Below are positions 25,820 through 33,665 of a stretch of 64,000 bases of DNA, piece by piece (within the stretch, counting starts at the first letter, position 1; every line of letters begins with the position of its first letter). Location: positions 620,001 through 684,000 of the forward strand of contig NZ_CP019962.1 in NCBI RefSeq assembly GCF_000807675.2, written 5' to 3'. Below the pieces are notes generated by a model that ran no database searches, was not told where the DNA came from, and worked only from the letters and a program-made list of their open reading frames with translations. Made by a program: the position numbers and the translations under genes. The stretch comes from Eubacterium limosum. GTDB lineage: Bacteria > Bacillota > Clostridia > Eubacteriales > Eubacteriaceae.

Positions 25820-27256
25820 CTAAATATTTTCCCGATATTCTTCAGGAATATACGGGGCTACAATATCGTTCTGCTCTTTTGTGATTTCCGGCGGCTGATA
25901 AGAGGCAATTCTTTCCTTTACTACATTTTCAGCCACTTCTTTTAAGGAGTGCCGTCCTTCGTTCTGCCATACGTTAGGGTCTTGCTTGTTAAAGAATTTT
26001 GGCATAACAAATTCTTCGCGGTACATCTTTGGCGTTCTGCCCTTTAAGTAAGAGCCGCGCGGGCCGATTTTCCTGATCAAATCAAAGCAGCCTTTTTCTT
26101 CGGAGGTATCAATTCCAGCGGCCATTCGTCTTGCGTAGAGCAAGGTGTCTTCATCCAGCATATATTTTTCGTAGCTGAAGATATTAAAGGAGCCCATAAT
26201 ACCGCAGGCGTGAAGGATCAGGTCAACGCCGGATTCATAGGTCGCGTTTAACACCAGCATAGATTCCGCGCCAGTCTGGTAGTCCAGATCCTTTGCGTCG
26301 CTCAGGCTTCCGCCGCTTCGGCATGGCATTTTATAATAGTCCGCCATGGCTACAGCCGCATAGACCATTAAAGCGGTCTCCGGTGATCCGATGCTCAAAA
26401 GAATACTTCTCAAATCCGTAGAGGCTGAGGTATTTCCGTAAATGACCGGCACTCCCGGACAGGCAAGCTGTGCCAGCGTTAAGCCCGCCAGTATTTCTGC
26501 GTTGGTCAGGCTTACAGTTGCAAAAACAGATGGCGGTGAGGTTAAAGCCGGCATCGCGCAGGGTGTAAACCAGATTGGCTGCTTTTCAGCACAGAAGGCC
26601 AGCATCTTTTCAATAGGTGCAAAATCATAGCAAAGCGGCGATAAGGAATTGACACAGAAGGAATTAACATAGCGCTCCTGTTCCTCTACTCCTTCAAAGG
26701 CCTTGATGATTTTAAGGCTTTTTACCGTTGTGTCAAAAAGCTCCTCATGCGGTACTGAAAAGGTATCCGGGTCAAAGCAGGCGATCTGCGGGCTGTATTT
26801 TAAAAGCATGCCAACATTCGAAAAAATTTTCTGTTCTTTTGTAAAATTAGTAGTATCCGCGAAATAGTCCATGTAATTATAATCTGTTGCCGGACTGGTA
26901 GACGCCAGTTTGAAAATATTGATGGTATCCTCATTGCGCATACGGCGGATGGAATTATGGTCCTCGACATATACTGCACCACAGGCAGGCATATTAACGC
27001 GGCTGCCATCGCCAATGGTGACAGACCCCTTTGTCGAATACAGCTCAAAGGTCTCTGGACACTGTGCTACGGCCTGATTCACCAAATCTTCGCTTATAAA
27101 AACAATGTCCTCCTCAATCTCTGCACCATGCTCTTTGAATAATTCTAAAGCTTTTGGATGCTCAAAACGTACGCCGACCTCTTTTAAAATTCTTAGTGAC
27201 TCTTCGTGGATGCGCTCGATATTTTCTTTCGAAACATAATGACTAAATTTCTTCAA
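25820..27256 (-). CDS. MttB-superfamily (non-pyrrolysine) methyltransferase 2
   Basis: The protein has 478 residues if translation begins at TTG 27256, giving (M)KKFSHYVSKEN, which matches MttB3 (MKKYSHYVSKET). GAGGAGAG lies 6-13 bases upstream. The in-frame ATG at 27280 has no ribosome-binding site and would absorb it, so the TTG is preferred. Conserved segments are LTSPPSVFATVSLTNAEILA, CPGVPVIYGNTSAS, SDAKDLDYQTGAESM and NKQDPNVWQNEG. There is no internal amber codon. It should demethylate a quaternary amine onto a corrinoid protein not encoded here. It is the first gene of an operon with MFS and BCCT genes, and its promoter sits between two TetR-type operators. Confidence 0.92.
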   Translation of the reverse strand: MKKFSHYVSKENIERIHEESLRILKEVGVRFEHPKALELFKEHGAEIEEDIVFISEDLVNQAVAQCPETFELYSTKGSVTIGDGSRVNMPACGAVYVEDHNSIRRMRNEDTINIFKLASTSPATDYNYMDYFADTTNFTKEQKIFSNVGMLLKYSPQIACFDPDTFSVPHEELFDTTVKSLKIIKAFEGVEEQERYVNSFCVNSLSPLCYDFAPIEKMLAFCAEKQPIWFTPCAMPALTSPPSVFATVSLTNAEILAGLTLAQLACPGVPVIYGNTSASTDLRSILLSIGSPETALMVYAAVAMADYYKMPCRSGGSLSDAKDLDYQTGAESMLVLNATYESGVDLILHACGIMGSFNIFSYEKYMLDEDTLLYARRMAAGIDTSEEKGCFDLIRKIGPRGSYLKGRTPKMYREEFVMPKFFNKQDPNVWQNEGRHSLKEVAENVVKERIASYQPPEITKEQNDIVAPYIPEEYRENI

Positions 27257-27286
27257 CGTTCTCTCTCCTCGTTTTTTCATTCTAAA

Positions 27287-27304
27287 AATTTAAACCGGTT
27301 AATT
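27287..27304 (-). promoter_or_regulatory. TetR-type operator, downstream copy (MttB2)
   Basis: AATTTAAACCGGTTAATT, a near-perfect palindrome, lies just after the predicted start point of the MttB2 promoter. It is related to the operators at 27351, 28857 and 28921. Confidence 0.7.
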
Positions 27305-27316
27305 TTTTGTAACTGT

Positions 27317-27345
27317 AGGATATCATGATTTTACGATTGTGTCAA
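27317..27345 (-). promoter_or_regulatory. Sigma-A promoter of the MttB2 operon
   Basis: Minus-strand TTGACA (27345-27340), a 17-bp spacer, TATCCT (27322-27317). It is bracketed by operators on both sides, with operator centres about 64 bp apart, the same as at MttB3. Confidence 0.8.
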
Positions 27346-27350
27346 CACTT

Positions 27351-27367
27351 TTTTAAACGGGTTAATT
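27351..27367 (-). promoter_or_regulatory. TetR-type operator, upstream copy (MttB2/TetR1)
   Basis: TTTTAAACGGGTTAATT lies 6 bp upstream of the MttB2 -35 box and immediately before a weak rightward promoter candidate for TetR1 (TTGTAA-18-TAGAAT, 27374-27403). One bound dimer could therefore affect both directions. Confidence 0.7.
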
Positions 27368-27450
27368 TTTATGTTGTAAAAGTTTTGAGAAATGTGATAG
27401 AATAAGCACAGCAACACAATTATTGATCAATATCATGAAAAGAGGAAACA

Positions 27451-28101
27451 ATGGAATATAAAAAAAGCAAGGAAACCCGCGATAAGATTTTCAACCTTGC
27501 CAAAAAATCATTTTATGAAATTGGATTTAAAAAAACAACGATCCGTAACATTGCAAAAGAAGCCGGCATCAACCACGCATTGGCTTATTACCATTTCAAT
27601 GGGAAATACGACATTGCCCACCATATTGTTGACGAATTTCACCAGAAGGCAGAGGTAGCCTTTAACAAACTGACGGCCAATATGTCGTTTGAAGATCCGC
27701 TTCTTCGCCTTTTAGCCCTCTACCGCTTCGGGCTGCGGGAAATTTATGATAACGAATGGGATTTCAACTTCTATGTCGAGGTTTATCAGCAATCCTACTA
27801 TGACTCTGATCTTGTGGAAAACTGCGTTAAAATTCTGGATTTTTATCATTATCCCATCGACCGCAAAAAAATTGATATCGCGGTTCTGTCCACCTCCTCC
27901 TCATGGGGCCAACTGTATACCAACGAGGATGTTCCCTACAGAGACCACTTCACTCACCGGGATATCATGGATTCCATCGATATCATGCGATGGTCTTATC
28001 TGGGTTTTGAACCAGACTTTATCATTGATAAAATAAAGCAGGCTGAGGAACTGCTCGCATCTCTGCCCATTATGAATATCCGCATTTTAGAAAAACAGTG
28101 A
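27451..28101 (+). CDS. TetR-family regulator 1
   Basis: The protein has 216 residues. The N-terminal HTH (~10-55) reads KSFYEIGFKKTTIRNIAKEAG with recognition part HALAYYHF. The ligand-binding C-terminal domain is aromatic-rich (EWDFNFYVEVYQQSYYDSD), unusual enough to suggest a specific effector pocket, perhaps for a quaternary amine. It is divergent from the MttB2 operon, with two palindromic operators between them, and paralogous to TetR2, which converges on it through a shared terminator. A likely repressor of MttB2, MttB3 or both. Confidence 0.9.
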   Translation: MEYKKSKETRDKIFNLAKKSFYEIGFKKTTIRNIAKEAGINHALAYYHFNGKYDIAHHIVDEFHQKAEVAFNKLTANMSFEDPLLRLLALYRFGLREIYDNEWDFNFYVEVYQQSYYDSDLVENCVKILDFYHYPIDRKKIDIAVLSTSSSWGQLYTNEDVPYRDHFTHRDIMDSIDIMRWSYLGFEPDFIIDKIKQAEELLASLPIMNIRILEKQ

Positions 28102-28107
28102 ACAAAA

Positions 28108-28142
28108 ACATCATCTCAGCCACAGCTGAGATGATGTTTTTT
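28108..28142. terminator. Bidirectional terminator between the two TetR genes
   Basis: ACATCATCTCAGC (28108-28120) pairs perfectly with GCTGAGATGATGT (28125-28137), with an A-run before and TTTTTT after. Confidence 0.92.
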
Positions 28143-28785
28143 AATTCATCTTTCCCAATAACGGGATTCCCTGTATCGGTATAGTTTCCAGAAGCTGCTT
28201 TGCCTCCTTTATTTTTTCAAGGACTTCCTCTCTGCTGAAGCCCAGATAGCACCATCTTAAAATATCTGTTGTGTCCCGTATCTCATCCAAATCCACAGGC
28301 GAGGACAGCAGCTTCGCATTAAAATAGAGCTGGCTCCAGACGCTGGTTGTCGAGAGCACCGCGATCTCAGCCATTTTTTTATCTACAGACATCCCATGCT
28401 CCTGGCACACCAGCATACAGTACTCAACCTGTGATTTATCACAGTATGGTTTTTCATAAGCGTGAAGGTAAAGCTCCAAATCCCTTGGATTCTGATAGAT
28501 TTCTCTCAAAACTGCCCGAACCAGCAGCAAAGAAAATAAAAACAAATCCTCCTCCGCGTCAATATATTTTTTAAATACCGTTGATGCCCTGTAAAAATGT
28601 TCGTCAATAATGCGGTGCGCCAACTCATATTTACTGTCAAAATAATAATAGATCAACGCCTGATTTGTTCCCAGAGCGTCTGCAATTGAACGCATGGTGG
28701 TCTTTTTAAATCCCACCTCATAAAAAGATTGTTTGACAGTACTTAAAATCTTTTCTTTTGTTTCCTTACCTTTTTTGTACTCCAT
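28141..28785 (-). CDS. TetR-family regulator 2
   Basis: The protein has 214 residues from the ATG at 28785 (MEYKKGKETKEK), matching TetR1 (MEYKKSKETRDK). GAGG lies 6-7 bases upstream. A TTG four codons further up is less likely. The HTH reads QSFYEVGFKKTTMRSIADALG, and the C-terminal domain parallels TetR1 (for example LSTTSVWSQLYFN and ILRWCYLGF). It diverges from MttB3 and shares with it an intergenic region holding two AATTAAACCGTTTAA-type operators. TATAAT on the minus strand at 28826-28821 is a likely -10. Confidence 0.9.
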   Translation of the reverse strand: MEYKKGKETKEKILSTVKQSFYEVGFKKTTMRSIADALGTNQALIYYYFDSKYELAHRIIDEHFYRASTVFKKYIDAEEDLFLFSLLLVRAVLREIYQNPRDLELYLHAYEKPYCDKSQVEYCMLVCQEHGMSVDKKMAEIAVLSTTSVWSQLYFNAKLLSSPVDLDEIRDTTDILRWCYLGFSREEVLEKIKEAKQLLETIPIQGIPLLGKMN

Positions 28786-28856
28786 AAAATGCCTCAATCA
28801 AATAATTTTTGTGTGTTTCTATTATAACATATTCTGACTAAAAAATCTTCAAAAAT

Positions 28857-28873
28857 AATTAAACCGTTTAAAT
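28857..28873 (+). promoter_or_regulatory. TetR-type operator, upstream copy (MttB3/TetR2)
   Basis: AATTAAACCGTTTAAAT lies 7 bp before the MttB3 -35 box and also close to the TetR2 promoter. The core TTAAAC-C-GTTTAA is a perfect palindrome around a single central base. Confidence 0.8.
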
Positions 28874-28880
28874 TTTATTC

Positions 28881-28909
28881 TTGACATACTATAATTATGG
28901 CTGTATAAT
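28881..28909 (+). promoter_or_regulatory. Perfect consensus sigma-A promoter of MttB3
   Basis: TTGACA, a 17-bp spacer, TATAAT. Such a strong promoter needs repression, which fits the operators on both sides (centres 64 bp apart). Confidence 0.88.
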
Positions 28910-28920
28910 ACACTCATGAA

Positions 28921-28937
28921 AATTAAACCGTTTAATT
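28921..28937 (+). promoter_or_regulatory. TetR-type operator, downstream copy (MttB3)
   Basis: AATTAAACCGTTTAATT is a perfect 17-bp palindrome around a central C, covering about +5 to +21 of the transcript. Confidence 0.82.
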
Positions 28938-28960
28938 TAAATTTTTAAAAGGAGTCTTTT

Positions 28961-30400
28961 ATGAAAAAGTATAGCCACTATGTCTCAAAAGAAACCATTG
29001 AAAGTATTCACGAGCAGTCTCTGCGTGTATTGAAAGAAATCGGCGTACGCTTTGAAAATCAGCGTGCTCTGGACCTTCTGGCAAAAAACGGCGTCAAACT
29101 TGACGGCTGCGTTGCATATTTTGATGAGGAAACCGTCGTAAACGCCATGAAGCTTGCTCCTTCAGTTTTTGAATTGACCTCAAACACCAAGGGCAATTTA
29201 ACCATCGGTAATGAAAGCCGTATTACCATGCCAAGCGGCGGCCCGGTCTATATTACCGAAAATGGTGTTATCCGTAAAACCGTTAACCAGGACATCATCA
29301 ATTTTCTTAAATTAACTTCGACCAGCGATGAAATCGGTTATCAATACATTGATTTTCTCCCTAACGACGACCATTTAAACGAAGATCAAAAAATTTACGC
29401 CTCCGAAGCGCTGCTGCTGAAATACGGAAAACAGCCGGCCTGTATTGATCCCGACACCTTTTTAATGGACGAGGGCAAAATTTACAACGCCACGTTAAAA
29501 AGCATTGACCTCATCCGTAAATTTGAAGGCATTGAAGACAGTGAAAAACACGTCAACTCCTTCTGTGTCAATTCTATTTCTCCGCTTTGCTATGATTTTG
29601 CGCCTCTTGAAAAAATGTTTGCCTTCTGTGAACAAAACCAGCCGCTCTGGTTCTCCCCCTGTGCAATGCCCGGCATGACCGCTCCGCCGTCGGTTATGGC
29701 AACGCTCGTAATGACCAACGCTGAAATTCTGGCCATTAACGCACTGGCTCAGATGATTAAACCTGGCGTACCGGTTATTTACGGCAACACCTCCGCCTCT
29801 ACCAATCTGCGTACCTTACTGCTAAGCTTTGGCGCTCCGGAAACCATGCTCATGTGCTACGCCACTGCAGCCATGTCCGACTTCTATGATGTTCCCTGCC
29901 GTACCGGCGGTGCACAATCTGACGCCAAAGACACCGACTATCAGTCCGGCGCGGAATCCATGTTCATGATCCAGTCCTGTATGGAATGTGGTACTGATTT
30001 AATCTACCATGCGAGCGGCATGATGGGCAGCATGAATCTTTACAGCTATGAAAAATTTATTCTGGACGAAGAATGTATTGCCTTTGCAAGAAGAATGGTT
30101 CAGGGAATTGATCCTTCTGAAGAAAAAGTCTGCTTCGACGCATTGAAAAAGGCTGGTCCTCGAGGTTCCTTTATCACCGGAAGAACTCCCAAAATGTACC
30201 GCGAAGAGTTCTATCTGCCTAAATATTTTAACAAACAGGATGTTAATGTCTGGCAAAACGAAGGCTCACACTCTGTTTTAGAGGTTGCCCGGAAAGCGGT
30301 TGACGAAAGAATCAAATCCTACGTACAGCCAGATATTACCAAGGAACAGCAGGAATTATTGAACCCATACCTTCCGCCCGAATACAGAGAAAGCATTTAG
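28961..30400 (+). CDS. MttB-superfamily (non-pyrrolysine) methyltransferase 3
   Basis: The protein has 479 residues without internal stop. It is closely related to MttB2 along its whole length (shared CYDFAPLEKMFAFC/CYDFAPIEKMLAFC, VPVIYGNTSAS, DAKDTDYQSGAESM, NKQDVNVWQNEG) and less to MttB1. The expected reaction is methyl transfer from a quaternary or tertiary amine to a corrinoid protein. The gene is monocistronic; AAAAGGAG precedes the ATG at 28961. The promoter is perfect sigma-A flanked by two operators, and TetR2 is divergent. Substrate unknown. Confidence 0.92.
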   Translation: MKKYSHYVSKETIESIHEQSLRVLKEIGVRFENQRALDLLAKNGVKLDGCVAYFDEETVVNAMKLAPSVFELTSNTKGNLTIGNESRITMPSGGPVYITENGVIRKTVNQDIINFLKLTSTSDEIGYQYIDFLPNDDHLNEDQKIYASEALLLKYGKQPACIDPDTFLMDEGKIYNATLKSIDLIRKFEGIEDSEKHVNSFCVNSISPLCYDFAPLEKMFAFCEQNQPLWFSPCAMPGMTAPPSVMATLVMTNAEILAINALAQMIKPGVPVIYGNTSASTNLRTLLLSFGAPETMLMCYATAAMSDFYDVPCRTGGAQSDAKDTDYQSGAESMFMIQSCMECGTDLIYHASGMMGSMNLYSYEKFILDEECIAFARRMVQGIDPSEEKVCFDALKKAGPRGSFITGRTPKMYREEFYLPKYFNKQDVNVWQNEGSHSVLEVARKAVDERIKSYVQPDITKEQQELLNPYLPPEYRESI

Positions 30401-30422
30401 TATAAAAACATCAAACCCTTTT

Positions 30423-30469
30423 ATGGAGAATTGAGAGCGTCCATTGATCTGCACGCCTCAATTCTCCAT
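30423..30469. repeat. Perfect inverted repeat after MttB3
   Basis: ATGGAGAATTGAG (30423-30435) pairs with CTCAATTCTCCAT (30457-30469). There is no T-run, so it is not a standard terminator. The arm resembles the arms of the palindromic element at 45766-45884, so it may be a short relative of that element. Confidence 0.7.
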
Positions 30470-30480
30470 TGTCCCAGGCA

Positions 30481-30801
30481 TCACAACTTTATCGGATTTT
30501 CTGTCACCGATTCAGAAAATAATGAGGTTTGGAGAAGCACATAAGCGCATTCCAGGCTTATCTTATCCTTGAAATATCCACATGCTTCCATCATTTTTCT
30601 GTAATATTCCAGCCCGTCTCTTTTTTCTAAAAGTCCGTTATATAAACTTTCCACAGCGCTAAAAATTATTTCCAGAAATCCAATGACAAATGGCGTGGTA
30701 TCTCCCATATTATTTTCAATCATTTCTTCGAAAAGTATACGTTTTCTTTTGTTTGTATGGGTTGATTTTTGTGCTTCAGCAAAAAATAGAGCACCTTTTA
30801 T
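30481..30801 (-). pseudogene. Remnant of a TetR-like regulator gene
   Basis: The frame is open from 30801 to the stop at 30481 (about 106 codons) but lacks a DNA-binding N-terminus. It begins IKGALFFAEAQKST, which resembles the segment just after the HTH in TetR proteins (usually Y-F-x-N-K-x-A-L-F), then FVIGFLEIIFSAVESLYNGLLEKRDGLEYY as an effector-domain-like helix. A stop codon precedes the first codon, and upstream the reading continues only in another frame. An ATG-started 80-residue version (from 30723) is possible, but no good ribosome-binding site is seen. I read it as a decayed third regulator of the island. Confidence 0.55.
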
Positions 30802-30835
30802 TTATAATAATTTTTCACACATTCCCTTGTTTTTA

Positions 30836-30875
30836 CATAAAAACAGACGGAGCCTTTTATCCAGACACTCCGTCT
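30836..30875 (-). terminator. Terminator after the sigma-54 activator
   Basis: Minus-strand AGACGGAG (30875-30868) pairs with CTCCGTCT (30852-30845), followed by GTTTTTATG. Confidence 0.8.
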
Positions 30876-30883
30876 CAAGTCGT

Positions 30884-32317
30884 CTATTTTTTCATCAAAT
30901 CCTTACAGTATTCACTCACCAGCCGAAAGGCCTTAGAATGGCTGATGTCCAGATCCTCAGCAACCTTTTTCATATTTCTGTATTTTTTATAGGACTCACG
31001 GATCAGCTGTTTCCCAACGCTTTCCAGAATATAATCATAACTTTCCTTATAGGTCTCCTCTACCATGGCCGTACCCTCAATCATAAATTCCGGTAAATCC
31101 TTCGGCGCAACCGGTCCGCTGGTGGACAGAAGAACCGTCCGCTCCATGAGGTTTTTCAGCTGCCGAATATTGCCGGGCCAGTCGTAGGCGATGAGGATCG
31201 CCATGGACTTTGGCGAAAAATCAATATCTTTTCCATATTTTTTATTATATTTTTTCAGAAAATAGGCTGTCAAAGGAAGAATATCTTCCCGGCGCTCCCT
31301 GAGTGCAGGAATCTCAATATTGATGGTATTGATCCGCCAGTACAGATCTGAACGGAACTTCTTTTCCGAGACCAGTTTTTCGAGGTTCGCGTTGGTGGCG
31401 GCCACAATACGGATATCTACATGTTTCATTTCACTGCCGCCCACCTGAATAAAGCGCTTATTTTCCAGAACGTCCAGCAGTTTGGCCTGAAGTCCCGGCG
31501 CCATCTCGCCGATTTCATCAAGGAACAGCGTGCCGCCGTCTGCCAGTTCCACAAGGCCTACTTTTCCTTTGGCGCTTGCCCCTGTAAAGGCATGGGGCGC
31601 ATAACCGAATAATTCCGATTCCAGAAGGTTTTCCGGTATCGTGGCACAGTTAATGGCCCAGAACGGCTTTGAGGCCCTCAGGCTTGTTTTGTGCACGTAT
31701 TCGGCAATCAGTGTCTTGCCTACCCCAGACTCTCCGGTTAAAAGGATTGGGACGTCCGATTCCGAAACCTTTTTAATGGTCAGCAGAATCTTGCAGAAAA
31801 TATAGCTCTGTCCCACAATCTCATCGTCATCTTTGCCATCCTCAGCCTCTATTGTATGGGTTTTGCTCTTGCTTCCGGCCTTGCTCTTCTCACCGTCCAT
31901 CTTTCGCCAGGTCATGTCATATTTTTCAGGGATTTCATTGGCAATGGTCACGACCATTTCGATCTCGCCGTCCTTATCAAAAATGGGGGTGAGCACCGTT
32001 GAAACACTTTTTCCAATGAGAAGATAGTTCTGCTCTGCAAAGACAGTCCGTTTTTCCTTAACACATTTTTCCAGAGCCGTCGGCGTCCACTTCCCCTTTC
32101 TGAAAGAATAGTTATTCTGACCGATCATCTCTTTAGGGTCTACCCCATAATGGCGGATGGAGTTGGGATTAACGTAAATAATCTTCCCCTCTTTGTCCAT
32201 CACATACACATCCGATGAACAGTTTTCCAGAATTTTAATATAGACGTCCACCGGAATGGAACGGAGATATTCCAGGTACTCCTCATCAATTCCAAATTCT
32301 TTGTTTATTTTTCCCAT
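30884..32317 (-). CDS. Sigma-54-dependent transcriptional activator (PAS, AAA+, Fis-HTH)
   Basis: The protein has 477 residues from the ATG at 32317 (MGKINKEF), chosen because AGAGGTG lies 5 bases upstream; an upstream TTG lacks such support. A PAS domain (~20-125, ILENCSSDVYVMDKEGKIIY) probably senses a small molecule. The AAA+ domain has Walker A GESGVGKT, the sigma-54 contact loop HAFTGA in place of GAFTGA, Walker B GGTLFLDEIGEM and the R-finger region. The C-terminus is a Fis-type HTH (NMKKVAEDLDISHSKAFRLV). The only sigma-54 promoter found in the window is that of MttB1, so this is its likely activator. Confidence 0.93.
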   Translation of the reverse strand: MGKINKEFGIDEEYLEYLRSIPVDVYIKILENCSSDVYVMDKEGKIIYVNPNSIRHYGVDPKEMIGQNNYSFRKGKWTPTALEKCVKEKRTVFAEQNYLLIGKSVSTVLTPIFDKDGEIEMVVTIANEIPEKYDMTWRKMDGEKSKAGSKSKTHTIEAEDGKDDDEIVGQSYIFCKILLTIKKVSESDVPILLTGESGVGKTLIAEYVHKTSLRASKPFWAINCATIPENLLESELFGYAPHAFTGASAKGKVGLVELADGGTLFLDEIGEMAPGLQAKLLDVLENKRFIQVGGSEMKHVDIRIVAATNANLEKLVSEKKFRSDLYWRINTINIEIPALRERREDILPLTAYFLKKYNKKYGKDIDFSPKSMAILIAYDWPGNIRQLKNLMERTVLLSTSGPVAPKDLPEFMIEGTAMVEETYKESYDYILESVGKQLIRESYKKYRNMKKVAEDLDISHSKAFRLVSEYCKDLMKK

Positions 32318-32462
32318 AAGGCACCTCTGTTGTCTTCTGAATCCTCTCAAACGCTATACGATTTCAATAGAAGTATTATATCATAGCGGCACTTACTTTT
32401 TCCAGTTAAATTCGCAGCCTTTGTATTCTTAAAAATCGGGATACATATCTACCGGCGGCAAG

Positions 32463-32491
32463 AAAAAAACACCATCCGCGCGGAATGGTGT
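32463..32491 (-). terminator. Terminator after ferredoxin
   Basis: Minus-strand ACACCAT (32491-32485) pairs with ATGGTGT (32475-32469), followed by TTTTTTTC. Confidence 0.85.
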
Positions 32492-32509
32492 TTTCTTTTT
32501 GTATTCTTA

Positions 32510-32680
32510 TTAGTCTTCAGGTACAATTGCTTCTACTGGGCACTGATCAGCGCAAGCGCCGCAATCTGTACATAAAGCTTCATCAATTTCGTAGATAGAA
32601 CCTTCAGAAATTGCTTCTACTGGACATTGATCTGCACAAGAACCGCAAGCGATACATTCGTCTGTGATTTTGTAAGCCAT
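32510..32680 (-). CDS. 2[4Fe-4S] ferredoxin
   Basis: A 56-residue protein with two clostridial cluster motifs, CIACGSCADQCP (~9-20) and CTDCGACADQCP (~37-48), each completing two cubane clusters. It carries low-potential electrons, central to acetogens (hydrogenase, CO dehydrogenase, Rnf). The ATG at 32680 follows AAAGGGG. The gene is monocistronic with its own terminator. No Rnf or hydrogenase gene is adjacent. Confidence 0.97.
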   Translation of the reverse strand: MAYKITDECIACGSCADQCPVEAISEGSIYEIDEALCTDCGACADQCPVEAIVPED

Positions 32681-32746
32681 TTAATACACCCCTTTCTGAA
32701 CAACATTTATTTTATTATATCTTATTCTTGATTTAAAGCAAGACAA

Positions 32747-33646
32747 TTATTTATCTTTTTTGCCTTTTTCAGGTTTTTTTTCAGATTTTTTTTCGCGTTT
32801 CCGCTCAGGCTTACGCTCGGGCTTTTTTTCCTGCTTTTTCTTCTGGATATCCGCTAACAGATATTTTCGGACTTCCGTTTCGTCCTTTTCCATCTGCATT
32901 TTGACAAAGACCGTTTCCTCAAGAATACTTAACTTAAACACCTCGCCCTCGCCGTCCGGCGTAATGACCTGCTGGCCGACTCTTGGCATCTTCCTGGTGA
33001 CTTCCTCATAAAATTCCTGTTCATAGGTCAGGCAGCACAGCAGCCTGCCGCAGATACCGGATATTTTGGTCGAATTCAGGGATAAGTTCTGCTCCTTGGC
33101 CATTTTAATGGACACAGGGGTGAAATCGCCCAGCCACTGAGCACAACAGGTGGTTCTCCCGCATACGCCCAGCCCCTTAAAAATCTTGGCCTCATCCCGG
33201 ACACCGATCTGGCGCAGCTCAATGCGCACCTTAAACACAGCTGCCAGATCCTTGACCAGATCTCTGAAATCCACGCGGCCGTCGGCTGTAAAATAAAAGA
33301 TCGCCTTCTTCTTATCAAAGGTATACTCCACATCAATGAGCTTCATCTCAAGCTTGTGGGCTCTTGCCTTTTCGATAAAAATATCCTTTGCCTCGATTTC
33401 CTTGCGCTTCAGCCGCTCAAAATCCGATGTATCCTTCTCGGTAGCTTTCCTGATAACGGGCTTAATGGGCGCTGTGATCAAATCGTCCTCGATCTCCCTC
33501 GGTCCAAGGGCAATCTCGCCGTACTCCACGCCGCGGACAGTCTCGACAATGACATGGTCGTACTGCTCTACTTCCAGATTCTGTGGATCAAAATAATAAA
33601 TTTTACCGACTTTTTTAAATCGGACTCCAACCACTGATTTTGCCAT
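32747..33646 (-). CDS. ricT: PSP1-domain protein RicT (YaaT)
   Basis: The protein has 299 residues. The PSP1 domain (~50-180) ends in the Cys-rich segment GLGVCGRTTCCAQWLGDF, followed by ICGRLLCCLTYE, ligands for the iron-sulfur cluster of the RicAFT complex. That complex affects RNase Y processing, competence and sporulation in Bacillus. The last ~40 residues are a Lys/Glu/Pro tail (KPERKPERKREKKSEKKPEKG), an unusual low-complexity extension. It follows holB as in many Firmicutes. Confidence 0.93.
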   Translation of the reverse strand: MAKSVVGVRFKKVGKIYYFDPQNLEVEQYDHVIVETVRGVEYGEIALGPREIEDDLITAPIKPVIRKATEKDTSDFERLKRKEIEAKDIFIEKARAHKLEMKLIDVEYTFDKKKAIFYFTADGRVDFRDLVKDLAAVFKVRIELRQIGVRDEAKIFKGLGVCGRTTCCAQWLGDFTPVSIKMAKEQNLSLNSTKISGICGRLLCCLTYEQEFYEEVTRKMPRVGQQVITPDGEGEVFKLSILEETVFVKMQMEKDETEVRKYLLADIQKKKQEKKPERKPERKREKKSEKKPEKGKKDK

Positions 33647-33665
33647 CTATAGTATCTCCTGTAAT

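Noticed and set aside
16578-30400. Possible pyrrolysine-encoding amber codons in the MttB genes
   Set aside because: All three genes are open at full length with no in-frame TAG, so they are non-Pyl members.
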